16,010 nucleotides of DNA, taken from contig JAMQCK010000776.1 of the NCBI GenBank assembly GCA_024196135.1, forward strand, positions 1-16,010, written 5' to 3'. The stretch comes from Pleurotus ostreatus/Saccharomyces cerevisiae fusant. Taxonomy: Eukaryota; Opisthokonta. Below, one piece after another: positions 1 to 7,558 of the stretch. The position numbers and the translations under genes are program-made. Position 1 is the stretch's first letter. Every line of letters begins with the position of its first letter. Under the pieces are notes generated by a model. It was given only the letters and a program-made list of their open reading frames with translations. It was not told where the DNA came from and did not search any database.

Positions 1-959
1 CCTCCTTGTTCTTGACGGGGGGCTTCTCAGTCACGGTGCGGACCGAAGTACCGCTCGGCGTGATGAGCGCGACATGGGACGTCTTGGTGGCAGGCACCAA
101 AGGCGTGAGGGGGGCAGGAGCATGCAGAGAACTGATCATCCCAGCCATCTTCAAGACGCCATGAGCATGAGCGTTACCGCCCTTGCCCTTGTCAGAGTTC
201 TTCCCAGAGTGTTTGCCGCGATTCTTCTTCTTCTCTGCGTTATCGCCCTTCTTGGGCGCAGAGCTTCCGCCCTGTTGCTGATTAGAGAACTTCAGATCAT
301 CGCGCTTGCGCTTGGTATTGAACTTCTGAGCGGTGGCGCTCGAGCTCATCGTCTGCTGTGAGTAGTGCGCCGGGAGCGCATCTCGAACAGTCGAGACTTT
401 GAGCGTATCCTTCTGATAATTCTGAAGGAGAGAGGTCGTCACGGGCTTGACCCGCGCGATGGCAAGCAAGATCATCGCTTGAAGGAACTCAGGAATGGCG
501 ACATTCTCGTTCTTCAGACGCGTGAACTGCTGGATGACAACGTTCAGCTGTCAGCTGTGGATCTGGGTGCTGACGCTTGTTGAACTGGGCGTTCAGAGCG
601 ATCTGCAGGTACCCGAAGATGTCGGCGAGCTGAGCTTTGCCGTACTCCTTGTTCAGGTACGCCCAGAGCTTCTTAGCAGTCTTCTGGTCCTCCTTGGGGA
701 CATTGTCTATGATCCGCTCGTCGCAGCGTATGACAATAGCGCCGTGCGCTTTGCGGTCATTGACATCGAACTGCTTCCGCTCCTCCTTGTTCGTCACCGT
801 CGATGTGCCTCCAGAAGAGGATACGACTGGACTTGGCTTATCCTCAGTCAGAACATTGTCAATGCCCTGGAACGTGAGGTAGGCCTCCATCTTCTTGGCG
901 TAGGACTTGAAGCCCTTGCCGTTGAAGCTGGGCACGAGGTTGGTGAGGGTGTTAGACAT
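1..959 (-). pseudogene. copia-type gag polyprotein, N-terminal part, frameshifted
   Basis: The frame starts at the ATG at 959-957 (MSNTLTNLVPSFNGKGFKSY), with features of the gag-polypeptide/UBN2 family of copia elements: an early F-x-G-x-x-F/Y-x-x-Y segment and a later KKLWAYLNKEYG segment at residues about 97-107. It runs in one frame to about residue 136. Coding continues in the next frame from about 545 to the left edge, first with a segment like gag (VVIQQFTRLKNENVAIPEF), then a lysine- and serine-rich tail. The break coincides exactly with a 7-bp tandem duplication, CAGCTGT at 545-551 and 552-558. Removal of one copy would make the frame continuous, so this is a recent mutation, less likely a programmed shift. 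No CCHC zinc knuckle is seen before the edge; the basic tail may take over RNA binding. Confidence 0.8.
545..558. repeat. 7-bp tandem duplication that breaks the gag frame
   Basis: CAGCTGTCAGCTGT consists of two adjacent copies of CAGCTGT. A net gain of seven bases shifts the reading frame at the exact point where gag-like coding changes frame. Replication slippage is the simplest source. Confidence 0.85.
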
Positions 960-1278
960 GGTGATCTGGGAAGATCGTCAGCATCGATTCGCATTCCATC
1001 ATGAAGGCAGCAAAGAGAGTGTGACCTGGTGAACCAGCATCTCCGCTAGAGATGGGCACCTTGATCAAGCGCGATCAGCAGTGATCAGTGAAGATCAGCA
1101 GTGATCAGCGCGATCCAGCATGGTTTCGCCAGCGCTTAGAGCAGCTAGGAGCGAACAGGCAAGCAGGCAAGGCACTGCTTGTCATCGCAGCCAGCAAGGG
1201 CGCAGATGACTTGAGTTGCAGCTACTGAGGTGCTACTCATTGTGCCGCAGCCACTGGGGCACTGGTCACAGCGCACCG
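960..1278 (-). other. Retrotransposon untranslated leader with short direct repeats
   Basis: This is the stretch between the primer-binding site and the gag ATG. It has no convincing coding frame. Its most striking part is at 1061-1118, where GATCAGC-like words recur. GATCAGCAGTGATCAG occurs twice, at 1073-1088 and 1093-1108, with a 20-bp period. Packaging or dimerisation signals are often found in such leaders, but nothing here proves that role. Confidence 0.55.
1073..1108. repeat. Two 16-bp direct repeats in the retrotransposon leader
   Basis: GATCAGCAGTGATCAG at 1073-1088 is repeated exactly at 1093-1108, and partial copies (GATCAAGCGCGATC, GATCAGCGCGATCC) flank the pair. The TGATCA cores are palindromic, so the stretch could also fold. 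Confidence 0.8.
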
Positions 1279-1290
1279 GGGCTCATAACC
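1279..1290 (-). other. Primer-binding site, half-tRNA (initiator Met) type
   Basis: The plus strand reads GGGCTCATAACC here, which is the anticodon stem-loop sequence of eukaryotic initiator tRNA-Met (CAU anticodon). The minus strand, which is the element's RNA sense, is therefore complementary to the 3' end of a tRNA cut in the anticodon loop. The match extends to the left with one extra G (GCGCACCGGGG against the GCGC..CCGGG expected of an initiator tRNA). Drosophila copia and yeast Ty5 are known to prime in this way. The site abuts the LTR with no spacer. Confidence 0.8.
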
Positions 1291-1532
1291 TGTTGAGCAT
1301 GTGGGGAAGCGCGCCTAGCAGCTTACCTGGTGGTAAGGAGCTTGATATGAGGCAAGCGCAGAGGTAGGTAAAGACCTGTTATTCTAGAGGGCAGAGAGGG
1401 CCTCCTTATATATGTACAGGATGGTAGATAGCATGTGATAACGCAGTGGACGTGTAAACAATAAACATATGATGTCATTGTGTGTGCCCACGTGTATCCA
1501 TGTGACCGTCATGTGATACATGAGTCATAACA
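1291..1532 (-). repeat. 5' long terminal repeat (242 bp)
   Basis: On the minus strand the segment begins TGTTATGACTC and ends GCTCAACA, so it has TG...CA ends inside a short TGTT...AACA inverted repeat. It is followed immediately by the primer-binding site, which fixes its inner border. A TATATAA box lies at 1412-1406 on the minus strand, about 120 bp into the LTR, the usual position for the U3 promoter. The outer border at 1532 is inferred from the TGTT end alone, because the partner LTR is not visible. A strong 5' splice-like sequence, CAG/GTAAGC, lies at 1329-1321 in the transcribed part. Confidence 0.8.
1406..1412 (-). promoter_or_regulatory. TATA box in the LTR
   Basis: TATATAA on the minus strand, followed by GGAGGCCC. 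It lies within the LTR upstream of the leader and gag, consistent with the U3 promoter of the element. Confidence 0.5.
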
Positions 1533-1989
1533 TGTGACAGGCCAGATGTCGAACACTCGCAGGAAGACTGAGGTCTTGCGCGTCCTGTGCTGCTTTAGCT
1601 TGTGAAAGAGTCCAGCAGAATAAGAGTGTATTCCGGTTGTCCTGTATGGTGGTACCAGGACAAACGGATAAGGTAAAAATCTACAAAAATGCGGTACATA
1701 AGCACTGATCACGTGCGTGTGCAGCGATCGCTGAAAACCCGAATTCCACATCCTCCTCGTCCCCACATCTAAGCCATCAACGCCTTACTTGAATATCACC
1801 AAGCCTAACAGTTCTTGGCTTATGATCTATGTCTACTACCAACACCCGCCCGGGGTCTTGCTTCCTGAGCCACAAACCTTGTGGGTCCATATCTCCTATA
1901 GCTTGCCCAAGGGCCAGCTTGAAGGTATCACAGACTATCAACACATCCACCAAGAAAAGTATATATCAGTGCAAATACAATCTAATCAT
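1533..1989. other. Intergenic stretch between retrotransposon and DNMT2 3' end
   Basis: No convincing coding frame was seen on either strand; the short frames here lack conserved features. It should contain the 3' UTR of DNMT2 and the flank into which the retrotransposon inserted. A small perfect hairpin, CCACAA-ACC-TTGTGG, is at about 1871-1885, and a looser CCAAG/CTTGG pair at about 1799-1819. The part right of about 1780 is visibly richer in A and T than most of the window. Confidence 0.5.
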
Positions 1990-3372
1990 TCAATCAAATA
2001 GATAGTTTACCAAATTTGTAACAACATGTACATTAACACTATTCCCAATCAATCTATATTTTGTCTTTTCTGATACCCTGTAAGGCCACTTATATGCAAT
2101 TTGAAGCCCAGGGATATTGAAGCCAAACAAGCATAGCAGCTCCTGAGGAGTAAAGTAGCGTAATCTGAGAGGCTGAAGTATCTGCAAGGCCTGTGTGGGA
2201 TTGGTTTTTTGACATGCTTCTTGATATTCTTTGAAGGTCTGGGTAGTCTACACATACATGTCACCCAAAGGAGGCAAGCAGTGAATTTAGGACTCACATC
2301 CATATCCTCATTCATCTGCAGAATTGACCCAGCCCTCTCAACCAGCTTGGTATAGCCTGCAAAAGAATTAGAATTGATCAAATCAGGATTTGCAACCCCA
2401 TTTACCCCTTGTGAAGCAACAAGTCCTTCTATCACTTGGGTACACAATGTCAAACAGCCAGCCCCATTTGACCAGAACTTTGTCAGGTATTGCATACTGA
2501 TCAGCTATGCTTCCTGCCATGTCTTGATCAAGAAATTCCCGGAGACATCTGGTTTCAAATGAACTGCTCGATGAAGCAAGTCCCTCGGTACGAGGATCAA
2601 TCCAAGGACCGGAGCCATGCCCTGGAATATATCGCAAGATTGAAGCAGCGGGTTTGGAAGATATGAAGGGGAAGGGGAAGGGGTGTTTTCGTGCAAGGAG
2701 GTAATAACGTAGGCGAGAGTTCGGTATGCCAAACTGGAGCGGGGTTAGGAGAAATTCTGCGCAGTGATAGCCCAGGCCGTGCAAGATTGAGAGCATAAGC
2801 TGGCGAGTCGTTGATTGCTGAAACGATTGGGTTTAAGTACGCAAGCAAGGGCGCAGAAGCGGACCACGCACCTCGAAGCCTGCGACATTCTCTACAAGCA
2901 GATATCTGGGAGCGGCCCCCTCGCGCGCGAGATCAGGCAAGACAACTTGTACGAGATGTAGGAAAGACTGGGCGCGAGGGTCCTGTGCGCCCTTGCCGTT
3001 CGGATTGAGTACTGTATATGGTTGACATGCGGGGGATAGAAGCCAGATGTCAATGTCGGGGTAAAGGTCGTGTAACGAAGACGCTGTAAGAGTAGAAATG
3101 TCGATCTGTGTGGATAAGTCAGTGTGACGACGCGCGCGCGGGATCACATCACGCACCCTCTTGACCGGCGTCGCCGGGAAGTTGTGCCTATAGACCTGCT
3201 CTGCAGCCTGATCCCAGTCGAATGCGCCAGCGACCTGGCCGCTGATTTTACTGCGTTCGAGCGCTAGATGAAGGCCGCCTATATGTCCGTAATTGATTAG
3301 TATCAGACATTTGGTACGAGCGGCAAGCCTCGTACCTATGCCGCTATAGAACTCCAGCGCCCTCACTGGCAT
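1990..3372 (-). CDS. DNMT2: DNMT2/TRDMT1-type tRNA (cytosine-38-C5) methyltransferase
   Basis: Five exons: 3372-3336, 3278-2872, 2817-2406, 2356-2298, 2247-1990; introns 57, 54, 49 and 50 nt, the first with a TACTAAT branch site. The product is 390 aa, close to the 391 of human TRDMT1. In order: SAM-binding motif I (FYSGIGGLHLAL, 8-19), catalytic motif IV (SPACQPYT, Cys97), motif VI (ENVAGFE, 142-148), motif VIII (FGIPNSRLRYYLLA), the DNMT2-specific CFT segment (CCFTRGYTKLVE), and C-terminal motifs IX/X (LRYFTPQELLCLFGF, RLIGNSVNVHVV). There is no regulatory N-terminal domain. DNMT2 proteins methylate C38 of tRNA-Asp. The usual PPCQ of motif IV is PACQ here; fission yeast Pmt1 also deviates at this place. 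The last three exons are less GC-rich than exon 2. Frame and phase agree at every junction. Confidence 0.93.
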
Positions 3373-3611
3373 CGCTGCTGGGGTACAGTGGACGCAACGT
3401 GAAAGTCAAGAACAGGAAGAACTGAGTGTCCGATCATCGGTCCGCGCTGCCGGCGGCAGGCCGTCGTCGCTTCGACAGAGCTCTGTTGCAATATTCACAG
3501 ACGGAAATCGAGTCATTGACTGCTTCCTTCCTGACGTTCTCACCAGATGGAACACACGCGGGCACTACGATTTTTATCGTATACATGTACATGGTCTACT
3601 TAATTTCTCTT
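3373..3611. other. Intergenic: DNMT2 promoter and PDX1 3' region
   Basis: 239 bp between two minus-strand genes. It must hold the end of the PDX1 transcript and the start of the DNMT2 transcript. An ACGAT-TTTT-ATCGT inverted repeat lies at about 3568-3581, followed by ATGTACAT, about 40 bp past the PDX1 stop codon. No clear TATA box was identified. Confidence 0.45.
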
Positions 3612-5301
3612 TCACCAACCCCGCTTCGCGAGTTGGCCGCCCTTGAGCTTGTCGTCACTGCAAATTCCATTAGCTCAGTGCTTCATACCTATACACGAGT
3701 ACGCACATCGTCAGTCCGACCATTGCTGGTCCCAGGTCCTGCGAGACTTCCGCAAGCTTTTTCGGGTTGTTGTAGTGCGTAACCTACGTCGCTGATGAAG
3801 AGAGGGTAACAACGAGGGCAACTCAACGTACCGCTTGCACGATGGCGCGCGCGCGTTTTGCGGGGTCGCCGGACTGGCCGAAGGTCAGTGCGAGACCGAT
3901 GAGAGACAATGAACTGAACATACGTGGAAGATGCCCGAGCCGACGAAGACTGGGCGCGTCAATGTCATTGAGTGACAGAAGGGCCTCCGCCTAACGACGT
4001 ACCTCCGTCACACCCCAACTGCATCATCAGCGCCGCGTCCGCTACAGAAAGTAGTCAGTCCCCTCTTTCATCGTACGAGACGGCAGCGGCGTACCAGGTG
4101 TCGCAATCCCGCCCGCCGCGAAATTCACCACCGGCAGCCTTTTCAGGCGCGCCGTCTCCTTCAGCAAGTGGAATGGCGCCCCGATCTCCTTCGCAAACGC
4201 GTATAGTTCGTCCTCGCTCATCGCGCTGGCTCGCCTTCGTGTAGCAACAACGAATCAGCAACGCTCAGCGACGGAGGGTAACGGACTCACCTGATATCGC
4301 TCATGACCGCACGTTCGTGCCTCACCGCCTCGACGACATTCCCCGTGCCCGCTTCGCCCTTGGTGCGAATGAAGGCGGCGCCCTCAGAGATGCGACGCAG
4401 GGCCTCGCCTAGATTGCGACAGCCGCAGACGAAGGGAACCTGACCCAACGTTAGTACGATGTTTCTGGACCCGGATTTGCCTACTGACCTTAAAGTTGTG
4501 CTTATTGATATGGTGCTCTTCGTCCGCTGGCGTCAAGACCTTCGTACGCATAAGCTGGCGAAGAATAACCTTCAGGCAACAGAACACACCTCTGACTCGT
4601 CAATGTAGTCGACGCCGACTGCTTGCAAAATCTATATGGCGATGTGAGGCCTCCGCTTCCAGGGAAAACGGCCGAAGTCTCACCTGCGCCTCGACGAAGT
4701 GGCCTATGCGAACCTTCGCCATGACGGGGATTGTTACAGCGTCGATGATGGACTTGATCATTTGCGGGTCGCTCTTGTGTGGTCCTGGTCAGATGAATTG
4801 TATATCGGAAAGACGAGGGGCATACCATCCGCGCGACGCCACCTTCAGCACGAATGTCGGCGGGTACGCGCTCAAGGGCCATGACGGCGCAGGCGCCAGC
4901 TTCCTCGGCGATGCGCGCCTAATCAGAGCTCAGAAACGAGGTGAGGTGAGACCACAGGAATGCCTCACTTGTTCAGCGTTCACTGGAGGGGCCGATCAAT
5001 AGCCCGACATGAACTTGATCTGTAGCACGCACCGACATCCATGATTACCCCTCCCTACGTTCCTCTCGATGTCAGAGCTGATGTGTATATACGAGCGCCC
5101 CATCCCATACCTTCAGCATCTGCGCCAGCCCTGATTTTACCTACAAGACTGTGAGCGCTGGTCACCTCGCCGGACCAAGACTCTTGAACTCACCCCAAAC
5201 GTCCCTAAACTGCTCGTCCCATCACGCTGCGCCGAACGAGACGGCGCAGGCGGTAGACTGGCTGCGCTGGGCGTGCCTGCTCCTTGAGGCGTCGTCGACA
5301 T
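3612..5301 (-). CDS. PDX1: Pyridoxal-5'-phosphate synthase, PDX1/SNZ (PdxS) subunit
   Basis: Fifteen exons: 5301-5194, 5140-5111, 5054-5033, 4982-4969, 4918-4826, 4773-4684, 4631-4590, 4539-4489, 4439-4291, 4234-4095, 4041-4003, 3949-3924, 3873-3832, 3783-3707, 3657-3612. All introns are 48-56 nt, and the phases join to a 322-aa protein. It matches the PDX1/SNZ TIM barrel throughout: [113 protein letters not shown]. The enzyme makes PLP from ribose 5-phosphate, glyceraldehyde 3-phosphate and ammonia supplied by PDX2/SNO. The two lysines that carry the sugar intermediates are present (about Lys109 in PVMAK and Lys177 in RTKGE), as is an early Asp (about 52). The extra N-terminal 30 residues are Ser/Pro/Ala-rich. 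The partner glutaminase is not nearby. Confidence 0.95.
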
Positions 5302-5798
5302 GTTACCAGGCGTCGGGGATGGCGGGGCGGTCATGAGGAAGTGGTCGAAAGCTAGGAGTGGGGAGCACTGTCCGGATGAGTCCCCCTCGATCATCACGCG
5401 CGATCGTCTTTATAGTGCCTCGTCCGGGGTGCGAACTACTCCGCTCCGAGGCCGGCGTGCTCATCGTCGAAGTTCGGATGGACGCCGCGACGCCGCTAGT
5501 CGAGTCACAAGTAGACGGAAATACGCCGAATTCCCGCAATCTGGCTTGACTCGCGGAGCATTCGTACCCTATTCCAACGCGCAATCGATTGGGCAAATGG
5601 GAGGGCGAGGTATATACTACAATTCCAAGGGAACAGCAAATTTTCGACTCAGTCTAGTCAAGAGCACACGCGGGGGCGTCCTGTCAAATCAAGTACATCG
5701 TCCAAATAGCGCAGCCAACGAACTCACGGCCTGAACCAACGAGCGCTGCACGTTGCTCAACCGACGCTTGACTGACCAGCTGCATCCTTTGTCGCCCC
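5302..5798. other. Intergenic: PDX1 promoter and SMN 3' region
   Basis: About 500 bp with no supported gene. The open frames here are uninterrupted by chance and show no family signature. It contains the PDX1 TATA-like element, a minus-strand CCAAT at 5592-5588, and a TATATAC at 5611-5617. The left part has many CpG-containing words. No tRNA-like A/B boxes were identified. Confidence 0.5.
5408..5414 (-). promoter_or_regulatory. Probable TATA box of PDX1
   Basis: TATAAAG on the minus strand, about 110 bp upstream of the PDX1 ATG. The ATG itself has A at -3. A CCAAT on the same strand lies further upstream (5592-5588). Confidence 0.5.
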
Positions 5799-7229
5799 CT
5801 ACCTTTGCGAAGACACGAAGCCGTCTTCCTCCATCGCCTCCTCGTCATCTCCAGTCTGCCCATCCAAATCCTCCTCGACCTCCTGCATCTCCTGCGCATT
5901 CCGCTTCGTCCCTCGCGGACCGTTTTGAGAAGCCTATCCCGAGTTCTATTAGCATGCATGCCACCAGTGGAGTTCAGCGACCGGCTTGCGACAGAGCGCG
6001 CCGCTACACTTGCCGACGTCAAGGAAGACGTCGTCCAACGCCCGCGCCCAGAAGAAGGCAGCAAAGATAACTTTTACTCACATGGTATACTGCCGTCCAA
6101 TACCCCGTCCAGTACATCGCGTTCATCGCGCGCGAGAACGCCTCGTCCTGGCCCACTCCCTTCCCGTAGTACGCGCCCAGGTCCGGAGGCATCGTGGCTT
6201 GTCCAACACCTTCGTTGCCTTCCTCATAAGTGTCGTACTCTGCTTGCTCCCCATCTTCCTGCTGGCCATTCAGAAATTCTACACCATTCATCTGCCGCTC
6301 CTGCATCGCCATGGCTTGCGCAATAGCCTGTCCAGCTAGTCCGCCACCGCCAACTGCTGGCGCCGGTTTCGGTTCGGGTGGAATGTTGTACCAACTGGCA
6401 GAAAGTTGGGTTAGCATGAAGCCCACGGAAGACGGCAAGGACGAACAGGACGGACTTGCGTGCGCCCTCCGTCTTCCAGCTCTTGCCCTTGCCGTGGTAG
6501 GCCTTGTGGCGCAGCGTAGATTGAAGGAAGGAGGACCACGCCAGGCATGGAAGAGCGACGGGGTTGCGATAAGAGATGAAGGGCAAAGAGTACACGCGAA
6601 GATGTCAGGAATTCGTCAGTTCATCATACTCCAAGCAGCAGAAACCCAACACACACCTCATACTCCTTATTCGCAGCATCCCACGCGTCTATAAGCGCCG
6701 AGTCGTCCCAGATCTCCTCGTACGTGAGCTCGCGGCTCTCATCCACCTCTTCCACTTCCTGAGGTGCAACAGATGAGAAGGAGACGTTCTTCTGGTTTGG
6801 CGCCGAATGGTTTTGGGTAGTTGAAGGTCCTCCTTGTGCGTTCGAGTGGTCTTGGACAGACACGTTCTTCTGCGCACGCTGCGCTTGCTGCCCTCCCTGA
6901 CCACCCTTACTAGAGCCGGCTGGGGCACCACTATTGAAGCCGGCTACGCCGGCATTGCCGTTCGCGTTAACAGCTGCGCCTGGATCGTCCCAGTGTTGTT
7001 GATGCTGCTGTTGTTGCTGACGGTTTTTGTTCCGATTGCCTTTCCTCTTCTTCGCAGGCGGAGGTTTCCCATCTTGATGGTTGTTCTGCGGTGATGACGC
7101 TTGGGGGGCAGAAGGATGCGCTTGGGAGGTTCCAGATGGTCCTGACGTTGGCGCATCATCATACGGCAGGCTGATATCGTCGTACGGAAGAACAGGACGT
7201 CCTGCCCTCGGATCCGGCCTCAGCGCCAT
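5799..7229 (-). CDS. SMN1: Survival motor neuron (SMN) protein orthologue
   Basis: Four exons: 7229-6657, 6502-6456, 6394-6082, 5933-5799; introns 154, 61 and 148 nt; product about 355 aa. SMN with Gemin2 and partners loads Sm rings on snRNAs. The Gemin2-binding segment is at 169-191 (TYEEIWDDSALIDAWDAAN), followed by the fungal-type YHGKGKSWK and WYNIPPEPKP segments, and the YG-box oligomerisation helix at about 292-311 (AFSRAMNAMYWTGYWTAVYH). No Tudor domain is seen, as in fission yeast SMN. Before the Gemin2 motif lies a low-complexity region with a basic KKRKGNRNKNR stretch and a Gln run, possibly a nuclear signal. After the YG box exon 4 adds 44 residues, many acidic (EMQEVEEDLDGQTGDDEEAM). 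The 61-nt intron has a CTAAC branch site but a weak GTCCGT donor. The long last intron is the least certain join. Confidence 0.85.
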
Positions 7230-7558
7230 GCTCAGCGAGGGGTAGACAGCAGAAGGCGAGTGTTTAGAAGGTAGTTAAGCTCGACGAGAATAAGACCTGG
7301 AGAGTTGGTCGCCACGCAGAGATGAAAGTCGGGACCAAGAAACAACAATAACGATCACGACCACAAGGCGCGCGCGTCGCGCCCCGATCAATGATGTTAT
7401 TGTTCTCGACAGGACAAGGCGACTCTGAGTCCTGGATCCAAAACCATCCTCTACATATATTACAGGTACATACAATAATTGTACAGCGCGATCACAGTCG
7501 CGAGGTTGTCGGCTCTGAGTCACGACAACTGGAGTAGGACAAGGGACACGAGACTCGC
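7230..7558. other. Intergenic: SMN promoter and F-box gene 3' region
   Basis: 329 bp between two minus-strand genes, with no supported gene. ATATATTACAGGTACATACAATAATTGTACA (split: ATATATTACAGG at about 7456, CAATAATTG and TGTACA after it) forms an AT-rich patch about 220-250 bp before the SMN ATG. It may be the polyadenylation region of the F-box gene. Confidence 0.4.

Larger units (their letters stand above)
1..1532 (-). mobile_element. 5' end of a Ty1/copia-type LTR retrotransposon (truncated by window edge)
   Basis: Read on the minus strand, the parts come in the expected order: an LTR (1532-1291), a primer-binding site directly after it (1290-1279), a leader (1278-960), and a gag-like frame from 959 that continues past position 1. 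Protease, integrase, reverse transcriptase, RNase H and the 3' LTR would lie outside the window, so autonomy and target-site duplication cannot be judged. The copia assignment rests on the gag N-terminus, which resembles the UBN2/gag-polypeptide family of copia elements, and on the half-tRNA primer site typical of part of that superfamily. The gag frame is interrupted (see the gag entry), so this copy is probably defective unless the shift is bypassed. The element lies about 460 bp beyond the 3' end of the DNMT2 gene. Confidence 0.85.

Noticed and set aside
495..1004. 169-codon open frame on the plus strand over the gag region
   Set aside because: It is antisense to the gag frame, which has family features; the plus-strand product has none.
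3841..3860. GCGCGCGCGC run as a repeat element or Z-DNA site
   Set aside because: It encodes part of a conserved PDX1 exon ([14 protein letters not shown]), so codon choice explains it.
5400..5600. Possible tRNA gene in the PDX1-SMN spacer
   Set aside because: GGTGCGAACTAC is loosely like a B box, but no cloverleaf with acceptor stem could be drawn.
6013..6081. Nearer acceptor for the last SMN intron
   Set aside because: The CGGCAAG acceptor gives about 20 codons with no acidic or conserved character before a stop; the TAG acceptor at 5934 gives a long open acidic exon. Not fully excluded.
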